From a bacterium (lineage in GTDB: Bacteria > Planctomycetota > UBA1135 > GCA-002686595): 53,955 nt of DNA. Location of the stretch: contig JAAELL010000101.1 of assembly GCA_024226735.1 (NCBI GenBank), positions 1-53,955 of the forward strand, read 5' to 3'. The notes below the pieces were generated by a model. It saw nothing but the letters and a program-made list of their open reading frames with translations, was not told where the DNA came from and ran no database searches. Below are positions 20,237 through 28,008 of the stretch, piece after piece. The position numbers and the translations under genes are program-made. How positions within the stretch are numbered: position 1 is the stretch's first letter; every line of letters begins with the position of its first letter.

Positions 20237-21382
20237 TTATTTGACTTGGCTCAACTTGATGGCGCTGCGCTGCTTGGCCGAGAGCAGAGCGGCCTCGAGC
20301 ACCCGCTGGGTCTCGTACGCGTCCGCGAAGTCGGGCAGCGGCACTTCGGGCTTCTTGCGCCCGATCGCGCGCAGGATATCGGCCGCCATGTTCGTGAAGC
20401 CGTGCTCGTAGCCGATGACGTGCGCATCCGGCCACCAGGCCTCGGCGTAGGGGTGGTTTCCTGCCGACGTGCACATGATCCGACGCCAGCCGCAGACCTT
20501 GGGATCCTCGGTCGCGTCGATGTAGTTCAGGACGTTCATGTCCTCGAAGTCGAAGCTCAAGGAGCCCTTGTCGCCGTTCAGCTCGATCGTGTTGCGGTTC
20601 TGGTGGCCGTGCGCGAGCCGCGTCGCCTCGAAGCTGGCGATCGCGCCCTTCTTGAACGTCGCCAGGAACAGCACCGCGTCGTCGACGTCGCTCTTGCCCT
20701 TCCCGCGCCCGTCCGGCATCGGCCGCTCCTTGATGAACGTCTTGGAGATCGCTCCGTTCACCTCGGCGACCTCGTCGCCGGTGAGGAAGCGCGCCATGTC
20801 GACGATGTGCGCGTTGAGATCGCCGTGGGCTCCGGAGCCGGCGCGCTTCTTCTCGAAGCGCCAGACGCGCGGGGCCGCCGGTCCGCCCCAGCTCTGCAGG
20901 TACCTCGCGCGCACGTGCAGGACGTTGCCGATCTTGCCGGCCTTCACGAGCTGGTGCGCCAGGGCGACCGCGGGGCAGCGCCTGTAGTTGAACCAGACAA
21001 AGGTCTTGCCCTTGGCCTTCTTCGCCGCGTCGCGCATCACGCGCGCATCCTTCAGGCTCCCGGCCAGGGGCTTCTCGCAGGCCACGTGCTTGCCGGCCTC
21101 GAGCATCGCGAGCGACTGCTGGGCGTGAAGGTCGTTCGGCGTCCCGATGTCGACGAGGTCGATCTCGGGGTCACGCGCGATCTCCTTCCAGTTGCCCGTC
21201 GCCCTGCGCCACCCGAAGCGGTCGGCGAACGGCTGCAGGTCCTCCAGATCGCGGGCCGCGATCGTGTGCAGGACAGGCTGAACGGGCAGGTCGAAGAATC
21301 GGGCGACCTGACCCCAGGCGTTCGAGTGGGCGCGGCCCATGAACTTCTGACCGATCAGGGCGACGTTGCACGACTTGGCCAT
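20237..21382 (-). CDS. Gfo/Idh/MocA-family oxidoreductase
   Basis: A 381-residue NAD(P)-dependent sugar dehydrogenase. The N-terminal Rossmann start is VALIGQKFMGRAHSNAW, in which the usual G-x-G-x-x-G is reduced to GQKFMG. DLVDIGTPNDLHAQQSLAMLEAGKHVACEKPL holds the family EKP motif (Lys about residue 96-100), and GDLNAHIVDMARFLTG holds the catalytic Asp/His region. There is no Tat signal, so it is cytoplasmic. It heads the four-gene minus-strand cluster and probably oxidises a sugar carbon to a ketone, or the reverse. Confidence 0.92.
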   Translation of the reverse strand: MAKSCNVALIGQKFMGRAHSNAWGQVARFFDLPVQPVLHTIAARDLEDLQPFADRFGWRRATGNWKEIARDPEIDLVDIGTPNDLHAQQSLAMLEAGKHVACEKPLAGSLKDARVMRDAAKKAKGKTFVWFNYRRCPAVALAHQLVKAGKIGNVLHVRARYLQSWGGPAAPRVWRFEKKRAGSGAHGDLNAHIVDMARFLTGDEVAEVNGAISKTFIKERPMPDGRGKGKSDVDDAVLFLATFKKGAIASFEATRLAHGHQNRNTIELNGDKGSLSFDFEDMNVLNYIDATEDPKVCGWRRIMCTSAGNHPYAEAWWPDAHVIGYEHGFTNMAADILRAIGRKKPEVPLPDFADAYETQRVLEAALLSAKQRSAIKLSQVK

Positions 21383-21583
21383 GGTGTCTCAGGCGGGGAG
21401 GCTGGAGCGGGGAACGGGCGCCGCAGACCATAGCAACCTCATCCGCGCCGCCCGACCCCCGGGCGGCCGGCACGGGCCACGAGCCGCCCCTTGCCAGGCG
21501 CGCCCCGAGAGCCTAAAACCCGGCTGCACTCCTGGACGATGAGTGGGTCGAAAGGACCCACACCGCCCTTGGGACCCCGAACG

Positions 21584-21787
21584 ATGAACATCTTCTGTAG
21601 GCTCTTCGGCCACACGTGGTGGCACCAGACCGAGAACCCCAAGGTCGCCTGGAACACCACCAAGAACCTGTCCGAGCTCGCGCTCACCACGGAACAGCCC
21701 GAACCGCGCTTCTGGCTCGAGTGCCGCCGCTGCGGCGAGCGCAACGAGAATCCGACGCGCGACGAGATCAAGCGGATTAATTGTTAG
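21584..21787 (+). CDS. Small zinc-ribbon-like protein
   Basis: A 67-residue protein from ATG 21584, unrecognised by name. It has CRLFGHTWWH near the N-terminus and LECRRCGERNEN near the C-terminus. The Cys and His spacing suggests one bound zinc, similar to small C-x(4)-GH...C-x-x-C proteins of phages and chromosomes. A longer frame from 21491 adds a Pro/Arg-rich lead that I do not believe. The stop TAG at 21785-21787 is the start of a palindrome-rich block (TTAG, then GA-rich hairpins). Confidence 0.5.
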   Translation: MNIFCRLFGHTWWHQTENPKVAWNTTKNLSELALTTEQPEPRFWLECRRCGERNENPTRDEIKRINC

Positions 21788-21839
21788 AAAGGGGGGGATC
21801 CCCGATTGCTAGAAAAGGGGGGATCCCCCTTTTTCTAGC
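21784..21839. terminator. Tandem CTAG/TTAG-bounded GGATCC-centred hairpins
   Basis: Positions 21808-21839 form a 32-bp near-perfect palindrome (one mismatch): GCTAGAAAAGGGG up to a GGATCC centre, then the complement ending in T5CTAGC. Just upstream, 21784-21803 carries a partial copy beginning TTAGAAAG that overlaps the stop codon of the preceding gene. A strong stem followed by T residues fits an intrinsic terminator that could work on both strands. Confidence 0.65.
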
Positions 21840-21842
21840 AAC

Positions 21843-21893
21843 GGCACCTTCGGTGCCGGGGGTGTTTGCTGGCACCACGCCTGACGGCGTGGT
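21843..21893. repeat. Two short hairpins downstream of the terminator
   Basis: GGCACC-TTC-GGTGCC (21843-21857) and ACCACGCC-TGAC-GGCGTGGT (21874-21893) are perfect stems of 6 and 8 bp with small loops. No gene overlaps them. They may belong to a composite repeat with the neighbouring palindromes. Confidence 0.5.
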
Positions 21894-21912
21894 AGCGACG
21901 GCAACGGACGGG

Positions 21913-21990
21913 TCGGGGCGGTGTCGAAGACGTCGAGGCTGTCGAAGGCGTCGGGGCGGCATCGAACGCGTCGGGGCGGCATCGAACGCG
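21913..21990. repeat. Tandem array of about 20-bp units
   Basis: The unit TCGGGGCGGCATCGAACGCG is present twice exactly (21951-21970 and 21971-21990). It is preceded by two degenerate copies (21913-21932 and 21933-21950) and followed by a decayed piece to about 22010. It fills the gap up to the 3' end of the minus-strand glycoside hydrolase. Units abut without spacers, so it is a minisatellite, not a CRISPR. Confidence 0.7.
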
Positions 21991-22020
21991 CCAGGTCGGT
22001 GTCGCGGCGCGCTGGGGCGT

Positions 22021-23058
22021 TCAGCGGGTCCAGGTGGTCGCCATCAGCTCCCGGATCGCCGGTCGGTCCAGGCGGTAGTCGGAGCGCGAGGGGCCGACGA
22101 ACCACTTCCACAGGAAGGCGCCGCGCAGCCAGGTCGTCTCTTCCTCGAGCACGCCGAGCGCGACGCTCAGGCAGCGTTCCTGGAGCACGCCGGCCGCGCC
22201 CGGGTCGTCCCTGCGGCGCCGGCCCGATTCCCATGGGCGCAGCGCGGCGGCGAGCGAGCGGTCGTAGCCGAGCTCGGTGAACACGACCGGTTTTCCGGTG
22301 CGTACGTGGAGCGCGCGCAGCTTGCGCAGTGGCTCGCTCCAACCCGCGCGCAGGGCGCTCTCGTCGGGGAGCCGTTCGTCCGTCACGAGTGGAAAGTAGG
22401 CCTGCACCCCCACCGCGTCGAGCGCGTCCCAGAAGCCGACGCGCTCGAAGTCCGACCAGTTCGCGGCGTACGTCAGATGCGCGGAGGTCTGCTCGCGCAC
22501 CGCGCCGATGATCGCGCGCCACTGTGACTCGTGCGCGAGGGTCCGATCGAGCTCGGTCCCCACGGCGAACGCGTCGGCGCCCCGTGCGATGCGCGCGAGG
22601 GTGACGATCCAGCGCTCGTAGCTGGCGAAGAACCGCTCCCACTGCCCGGCGTCGTCGAAGGCGATGTCCCCGCGCCACGAGAACGGACTGCCCCAGTACG
22701 CGATGTGCGGCTTGACGAGGATCTGCATCCCGCGCGCGTGCGCCTCTTCGATCGGCCGTGTCACCCACGCGGGTGGAGCGTCAGCGTCGAAGCGGCTGAC
22801 CACCTCGCCGTCGGCTCGAATCGACGCGTAGGGGTGGATCGCGACCCAGTTGACGCCGAGGGCGCGCAGCCGGTCGAGCTCGTCCCCGAACCCGTCCCGC
22901 CCCCACTCCGGCCCGTACGTCTGGCACGAGATCGTCATGCCACGCACGCGGGCGCCATCGTCCCCGGCCGGCGCCTGGCGCGGCCGAACGCTCGCGCCGC
23001 CGCCGAGCACGAGGACTGCCCCGAGCACGCAGAATCGTCGTTTCGAACTGGCCTGCAC
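22021..23058 (-). CDS. GH113-like TIM-barrel glycoside hydrolase
   Basis: I use GTG 23058, just before SSKRRFCVLGAVLVLGGG, a signal-like stretch; the frame extends further upstream without an ATG near a sensible position. The product is 345 residues. Family marks are GMTISCQTYGPEWG near the start, LGVNWVAIHPY, FAVGTELDRTL (candidate acid/base Glu, about residue 168), WDALDAVGVQAYFPL, and VVFTELGYDRS (candidate nucleophile Glu, about 261). The end carries GAFLWKW. These match the GH113 beta-mannanase/GTA-TIM-barrel group. The enzyme is predicted to be exported, and the substrate may be a mannan-type polymer but is not proven. It is divergent from the 118-residue gene at 23156. Confidence 0.8.
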   Translation of the reverse strand: MQASSKRRFCVLGAVLVLGGGASVRPRQAPAGDDGARVRGMTISCQTYGPEWGRDGFGDELDRLRALGVNWVAIHPYASIRADGEVVSRFDADAPPAWVTRPIEEAHARGMQILVKPHIAYWGSPFSWRGDIAFDDAGQWERFFASYERWIVTLARIARGADAFAVGTELDRTLAHESQWRAIIGAVREQTSAHLTYAANWSDFERVGFWDALDAVGVQAYFPLVTDERLPDESALRAGWSEPLRKLRALHVRTGKPVVFTELGYDRSLAAALRPWESGRRRRDDPGAAGVLQERCLSVALGVLEEETTWLRGAFLWKWFVGPSRSDYRLDRPAIRELMATTWTR

Positions 23059-23155
23059 GCGCCCATCATGCCCGTGCAGCCACCGGGAACCGACTTTTCC
23101 TCCTGTCCTCGGGGCCGATCCGTTCGATAATGAGAGCGAGGTCCGAATCGACGTC

Positions 23156-23512
23156 ATGGACAAGGAAATCCTGAAGTGGGTGATCGTGGTCGGCAGCATG
23201 CCGTTCTGGTTGCCCTTCCTCCGCGCCCTCTGGGACGAGCTCAATCTCGCGATGCGCGAGGACGGCGGCCTCTACGGGCAGGAGCCGGGTCCGATCCAGC
23301 GTGAGCAGATTCGGCGCGAGCTCGCGATGGAGGAGCCCAAGCTCGTCAGCGAGACCCTCGCGCACCGCCGCACCAAGGGCACGGTCAGCGCGACCGGCCG
23401 CGCCAAACCGCCGAGCCCGAAAGGCCCTGCGTACCAGGCAGGACCGCAGATGGGACCGAACGCGCGAAGACGCGTCAGCAATCCCGTCAGTCGGCAGCGC
23501 AGCTTTCGCTGA
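23156..23512 (+). CDS. Small membrane-anchored hypothetical protein
   Basis: A 118-residue protein from ATG 23156. The N-terminus ILKWVIVVGSMPFWLPFLRALW is one amphipathic/hydrophobic segment. The rest is charged: EPGPIQREQIRRELAMEEPK, then a basic Pro-rich tail KPPSPKGPAYQ to SRQRSFR. No family is recognised. It lies 45 bp upstream of the ECF sigma factor on the same strand and could be in the same transcript. Confidence 0.55.
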   Translation: MDKEILKWVIVVGSMPFWLPFLRALWDELNLAMREDGGLYGQEPGPIQREQIRRELAMEEPKLVSETLAHRRTKGTVSATGRAKPPSPKGPAYQAGPQMGPNARRRVSNPVSRQRSFR

Positions 23513-23557
23513 GTCTCTCCGGCGCGGTCAACTCGGTCATCCCGGTAAGATGACTGA

Positions 23558-24190
23558 ATGGCCGATCGGGAGACTCGGACCACGGAGCTGCTCGCCGACA
23601 TCCAATCTGGAAACAGCGAGGCGATCGAGGAGCTTTTTCGGCGGTACTACGACCGCGTGACGCGCATCGTCCGGCGCCAGCTCGGCGCGGGCCTGCGCGA
23701 GAAGGTCGAGTCCGCCGACCTCGTGCAGGAGACGTTCGCGACGGCGCAGAAGAAGCTGCCCGAATTCGAGCTGCGCGAGGGCAGCTCGCTCGTGAACTGG
23801 TTCGCGAAACTCTCGGAACGGCGCATCCACGCCGCGGTCGAATACTACGCGGCGGCCAAGCGAGATCGCGGCCGCGAGAACTCCCTCGACGCCATCCAGA
23901 ACGACGCCGACAGCGGCGACCATCCGCTGCAGCTCGCTGGCCAGGGAGCAGGCCCCGCGGAGATCTGCTGCACGAACGAGGATGTCGGCACCCTGCACGA
24001 GATGCTGATGGAGCTCGGAGAGGAGCAGCGCGAAGTGATCATGCTGCGCGACTTCGGCCAGGGATCCTGGGAGTCGATCGCGACCGCGATGGACCGCCCG
24101 AGCGCGAACGCGGTGCGCGCCCTGCATGCGCGTGCGATCACGAACCTGACCCTGCGCATGTGCCGACGGGGCGGCGACCCGCAGTCGTGA
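23558..24190 (+). CDS. ECF-type RNA polymerase sigma factor
   Basis: A 210-residue protein. Region 2 lies at about 10-95 (EAIEELFRRYYDRVTRIVRRQL, then SADLVQETFATAQKKLPEFE and LVNWFAKLSERRIHAAVEYY). A Gln/Asp-rich linker leads to region 4 at about 140-205 (EMLMELGEEQREVIMLRDFGQGSWESIATAMDRPSANAVRALHARA, given here as the span 24000-24140). This is the planctomycete-type layout. A Ser/Thr kinase follows after a 410-bp gap, the frequent planctomycete pairing in which the kinase is thought to control the sigma factor; that link is known for the arrangement and inferred here. Confidence 0.92.
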   Translation: MADRETRTTELLADIQSGNSEAIEELFRRYYDRVTRIVRRQLGAGLREKVESADLVQETFATAQKKLPEFELREGSSLVNWFAKLSERRIHAAVEYYAAAKRDRGRENSLDAIQNDADSGDHPLQLAGQGAGPAEICCTNEDVGTLHEMLMELGEEQREVIMLRDFGQGSWESIATAMDRPSANAVRALHARAITNLTLRMCRRGGDPQS

Positions 24191-24600
24191 GGCGCGTGCA
24201 CGCATCCGTCGACAGAGAGGAGGCCGGGGGGTGGAGCTTCCCCCCCCCGGCCAGCGGACGTGGCTGAACGCGTCAAAACGTCGCCAGACAACGCGGCGAA
24301 CGCCTCTCCCCGCGCGGCCAGCCACATCCCGATCGGTGGCCGACCCCGACCGAGCTCTCTCCCGGGAGCTCACCGGGGCGGACGCACCGCATGCCTTCTC
24401 TCTCCCGGAGCGCAGCGAGTGCTCCCTCCCTCGGGGCAAGCCGAGCCGAACAGTCACGAAAGGTGGAGGGGCCACCGTCGCCCGAGCGCGCGCACGAACC
24501 CGAGGATTCTTCGTGGGCTTTCGGGGGATTGCCCGACCGCCTGGGACTCCGGCCCTCCTCCTCCGGGAGCGGCGGATACGCCAACCGTGCGGAGAACAGC
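24191..24600. other. 410-bp intergenic region with one GC hairpin
   Basis: Between the sigma factor and kinase genes. The only structure I see is a stem GGCCGGGGGG (24222-24231) pairing with CCCCCCGGCC (24243-24252) across an 11-base loop region. It has no T tract, so it is a weak terminator or attenuator candidate. A frame is open upstream of the kinase start but reads as low-complexity Ser/Arg/Pro and is not convincing. No promoter could be picked with confidence. Confidence 0.4.
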
Positions 24601-27462
24601 GTGACCGACGAGCCCCAAGACCGCCCCGAGAACTTCTCGCCCGAGGCCGTCGACGCCTTCACCGCCTACGTCGAGCGGGTCCAGGAGGGCGAGACGCCCG
24701 ACGTCGAAGAGCTCTGCGCCCAGCACCCCGACCTCGCCGGCGAGCTGCGCCCCCTCTACGCGAGCTGGCGCGCGCTGACAGGCGTCTTCGAACGCCTCAG
24801 CGAGCCGGGCGAGGGATCGGGGACCCGCGTCGATCCGAGCGCGACCGCGACGCCCGAGCTGCTCGAGACGTTCTTCGCGCGGCTCGAAGCGAGCAAGCCC
24901 GAGGAGAGCCGCTACCACATCCGCGGCCAGGTCTCCGAGGGCGGCCAGGGAGCGGTCATGCGCGTCTGGGACGAGCACCTGCGCCGGCCGCTCGCCATGA
25001 AGGTCATGATCGGTGCAGGCGCGGTGCCGGCGACGGGTGCGACGCCGCCGCTCGAGCAACGCCGGCTCGGGCGCTTCCTCGAAGAGGCACAGGTGACGAG
25101 CCAGCTCGACCACCCGAGCATCGTGCCCGTGCACGAGCTCGGGCTCGACGCGGACGGGCGCCTCTACTACACGATGAAGCTCGTGCGCGGACGCGACCTC
25201 GGCGAGGTGATCGAGCGCGTGCACGCCGGAGTCGACGAAGACTGGACCGTCCAGCGCGCGCTCGGCGTCGTGCTGAAGGTCTGCGACGCGATCGCGTTCG
25301 CGCATGCCAAGGGCGTCGTCCACCGCGACCTCAAGCCCGACAACGTGATGGTCGGCCGCTACGGCGAGGTCTACGTCATCGACTGGGGCATGGCGCGCGT
25401 CATGGGGCACGAGGACCGCCGCAACATCGGGCTGACGACCGGGACGCCGTCGGACGACGTCTCGTCGGAGCGCAGCGCGGGGAAGAGCAAGAGCAGCGCC
25501 GACTCGGGCCTGTTCACCCAGGACGGCGACGTCGTTGGAACCGTGCACTACATGCCGCCCGAACAGGCGGAGGGCAGGACCGTCGTCGTCGGCCCACGCT
25601 CGGACGTGTACGCGGCCGGCGCGGTGCTCTACCACGTGATCGGGGGCAAGAAGCCGTACCACGACGTTTCGCCCGCGAACCAGGAGGCGGTGCGCAGCCG
25701 GGTCGTCGAAGGCCCACCGGCAGCGCTCCGGCGGCTCGCGCCCAAGGTGCCCGAGGAGCTGCTCGCCATCTGCGAGAAGGCGATGCACCGCGACCCGCGC
25801 GAGCGCTACGCCGACATGCGCGAGATGGCGGCGGACCTGCGTGCGTACCTCGAGAACCGCGTGGTGCAGGCCCATCGCACGGGGGCGTGGGTCGAGACCA
25901 AGAAGTGGATCGCACGCAACAAGCGGGTGGCGGGGCTGGCCTTCGCGCTCGCGACGATCGTGCCGGTGTCGCTCGTGTCCTACGTCACGCAGCAGCGACG
26001 CGCGCACGAGAGTGCGCAGCTCTTGCAGACCTGGAGCGACACGGGCACGACGCGCTCGCTCCTCGCGGAGGCCGAGACGATCCGGCTCGACGATCCCAGT
26101 TGTGTCGCCCGCTTCGATGACTGGTTGGCGGCAGCGGAGGCTCTACGCCAGCGCGCCCCGCGCCACCGCGCCGAGCTCGACGCGATCCGCGCCAACGGCA
26201 CGCGCAACGCAGCAGCGGACGGCAACCTGGCCGCGTCGATCCGAGCGCGCCTCGACGAGGACCGCGGCGCCCTGGCGGGCCTGAGCGGCGCCCGCGCGGC
26301 CAACGACGCGAACGATGCCCGCGCCCAGACCATCCTCGACCTCGAGATCGCCGATGCCAAGGGCCGCGTCGCGAGCGGTGAGCGCGAGCTCGAGATCCGT
26401 GCGAACTGGGACTTCGACGATGCGGCGCTCGCCCCGCGCCACGCGAGCCTCGTCGAGCTCAATCACGGCCTCGTCCAGCTCTACGACGAGCGCGCGGGCG
26501 TCGTACGCCGCATGGCCGCGCGCCGCGCACAGGCTGCCGGCGCGACTCCCTCGGGCGCGTGGCGCACGGCACTGCCGGACATCGCCGCCGCCTACCCGGG
26601 CCTCGAGCTCACGAGTCAGTACGGCCTCGAGCCGCTCGGAAGGAACCCTGGCACCGGCCTGTGGGAGTTCTGGCACGTGTTCTCGGGCGATAGCCCCCTG
26701 CGCAACGTCGCGAACGAATGGGAAATCGACGGCAGCACCGGCATCGTGCTGGTGCTCATCCCGGGCGGCACGTTCGCGATGGGTGCTGCGCCGGGCGTCC
26801 CTGGGCTCGAGCGCCACGACGTCACCCTCGCTCCCTACTTCCTCTCGAAGTACGAGATGACCCAGGGCCAATGGATCCGAGCGACGGGCCACAACCCCAG
26901 CACCTTCGCCGCGGGCATGGACTACATCAACGACCCGCGCATCGGGCGCGACTCCCCCATCGAGACCGTGAGCTGGGAGGAGGCCCACGCGGTGCTCGAA
27001 CTGTGGGACCTGACGCTGCCGACCGAAGCGCAATGGGAGCGTGCCGCGCGCGGCGGGCGCACGACGACCTACTGGTGGGGCGACGACGTCGCGGACGGCT
27101 TCACACCCCCGAAGGAGAACATCTTCGACCAGACCGTGAGCCCCGATCAGCTGTTCGACGACGGCTGGAGAAACCCGGCTCCCGTCGATTCGCTCTTTCC
27201 GGGTCCATTCGGGCTCCACAACGCACTAGGAAACGTGCAAGAGTGGTGCCTCGATTCGTACGCGTTCTCGATGGCGGCAGCCACTCATCGACCGGGCTCG
27301 GGCGAGCTGATCCCCACGGCCGCATCGACGATGCGCGCCGTTCGCGGCGGTTGTTTCAAGGACTACCCGACCTACCTGGAGCCGGGTAGACGCCAGTCGC
27401 GTCATCCAGGTGCGCGAGACTCGTCGATCGGCGTGAGGCCGGCGAGGAGGATCGATCCCTAG
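24601..27462 (+). CDS. Membrane Ser/Thr protein kinase with C-terminal SUMF1 (FGE-sulfatase) domain
   Basis: A 953-residue protein from GTG 24601, with GGAG 5 bases upstream. The kinase domain spans about 105-416. It has a Gly loop SEGGQGAVMRVW, Lys in LAMKVM (about 132), HRDLKPDNVMVG (about 241), DWGMAR in place of DFG, and MPPEQAEG. One TM segment lies at about 443-462 (GLAFALATIVPVSLVSYV). A helical, likely coiled region spans about 474-643. A formylglycine-generating-enzyme-like SUMF1 domain fills about 714-953 (IPGGTFAMGAAPG, SPIETVSWEEAHAVL, LPTEAQWERAARGG, GNVQEWCLDSY). The SUMF1 part probably acts as an extracytoplasmic or ligand-binding module. It follows the ECF sigma gene. Confidence 0.93.
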   Translation: MTDEPQDRPENFSPEAVDAFTAYVERVQEGETPDVEELCAQHPDLAGELRPLYASWRALTGVFERLSEPGEGSGTRVDPSATATPELLETFFARLEASKPEESRYHIRGQVSEGGQGAVMRVWDEHLRRPLAMKVMIGAGAVPATGATPPLEQRRLGRFLEEAQVTSQLDHPSIVPVHELGLDADGRLYYTMKLVRGRDLGEVIERVHAGVDEDWTVQRALGVVLKVCDAIAFAHAKGVVHRDLKPDNVMVGRYGEVYVIDWGMARVMGHEDRRNIGLTTGTPSDDVSSERSAGKSKSSADSGLFTQDGDVVGTVHYMPPEQAEGRTVVVGPRSDVYAAGAVLYHVIGGKKPYHDVSPANQEAVRSRVVEGPPAALRRLAPKVPEELLAICEKAMHRDPRERYADMREMAADLRAYLENRVVQAHRTGAWVETKKWIARNKRVAGLAFALATIVPVSLVSYVTQQRRAHESAQLLQTWSDTGTTRSLLAEAETIRLDDPSCVARFDDWLAAAEALRQRAPRHRAELDAIRANGTRNAAADGNLAASIRARLDEDRGALAGLSGARAANDANDARAQTILDLEIADAKGRVASGERELEIRANWDFDDAALAPRHASLVELNHGLVQLYDERAGVVRRMAARRAQAAGATPSGAWRTALPDIAAAYPGLELTSQYGLEPLGRNPGTGLWEFWHVFSGDSPLRNVANEWEIDGSTGIVLVLIPGGTFAMGAAPGVPGLERHDVTLAPYFLSKYEMTQGQWIRATGHNPSTFAAGMDYINDPRIGRDSPIETVSWEEAHAVLELWDLTLPTEAQWERAARGGRTTTYWWGDDVADGFTPPKENIFDQTVSPDQLFDDGWRNPAPVDSLFPGPFGLHNALGNVQEWCLDSYAFSMAAATHRPGSGELIPTAASTMRAVRGGCFKDYPTYLEPGRRQSRHPGARDSSIGVRPARRIDP

Positions 27463-27463
27463 C

Positions 27464-27503
27464 CAACTCAATTCAATTCAATTCAATCCAATTCAATTCA
27501 TTT
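27464..27503. repeat. CAATT pentanucleotide tandem repeat
   Basis: CAACT, three CAATT, CAATC, two CAATT, then CATTT: seven to eight 5-bp units between the kinase stop (27462) and the start of the next gene (27509). It is strikingly AT-rich for this window. Because it lies directly upstream of a start codon, a change in unit number would change promoter or leader spacing. Confidence 0.8.
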
Positions 27504-27508
27504 GCAAC

Positions 27509-27964
27509 ATGGCAAGCTTCAACCAATACAACGATTGCATCAATCACATCAAGCCGCAGGGACAGGGCCTCGCCCAGGTCACGATCGGATCCGGTGTTCA
27601 GAATGACATCGTGATGTCGATCCTGCCCGACGCCCCGGTGAAGCTCCGATCCGCCAACGACAACTGGGAGCTCGAGCTAGAGAAGAACAAGTTCTTCGGC
27701 TTCGCCCTGAAGGAGGTCGCCGGCTCCAACTACGTTCTCATTCCGGAAGGCGACCCCGGAGCGGAGCTGTCCCTGACGCGGACCGATCGGATGCGCCAGA
27801 TGGTCGCCGCCTACGACTGGCCGGCGTTGGCGGTGACGCCGGGAAGCAGCCCCGGCCCCAGCTCCAATGGCATCGGCTTCTGGGAGGGCGGCAGCCTGTC
27901 CCTGTGGGTCACCCACGGGGAAGGGATCGCTCAGCTCGTCCTGCAGCACGTCGGCGGGGACTGA
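27509..27964 (+). CDS. Orphan 151-residue protein downstream of kinase
   Basis: Unrecognised. The protein has no signal peptide and looks beta-rich: LAQVTIGSGVQNDIV, VKLRSANDNWELELEKNKF, FALKEVAGSNYVLIPEG. A Ser/Pro/Gly linker (PGSSPGPSSNG) then leads to a short tail FWEGGSLSLWVTHGEGIAQLVLQHV. Its start follows a CAATT repeat and no Shine-Dalgarno is visible. Being 46 bp after the kinase gene, it may be a substrate or partner of that kinase; this is only positional inference. Confidence 0.6.
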   Translation: MASFNQYNDCINHIKPQGQGLAQVTIGSGVQNDIVMSILPDAPVKLRSANDNWELELEKNKFFGFALKEVAGSNYVLIPEGDPGAELSLTRTDRMRQMVAAYDWPALAVTPGSSPGPSSNGIGFWEGGSLSLWVTHGEGIAQLVLQHVGGD

Positions 27965-28008
27965 CCGATCTCGCTTCCTGGGGCCAGGGCCGGTAAATTG
28001 CGGCCCGC

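Noticed and set aside
21913..21990. CRISPR array suspicion
   Set aside because: Units abut directly with no unique spacers and there are no cas genes; it is a short minisatellite.
24391..24600. Longer N-terminus for the kinase-SUMF1 gene
   Set aside because: The extra segment reads as Ser/Pro/Arg low complexity, and GTG 24601 has its own GGAG at proper spacing.
24454..26007. A 517-residue minus-strand frame opposite the kinase gene
   Set aside because: Antisense shadow; the plus strand has the full set of kinase motifs.
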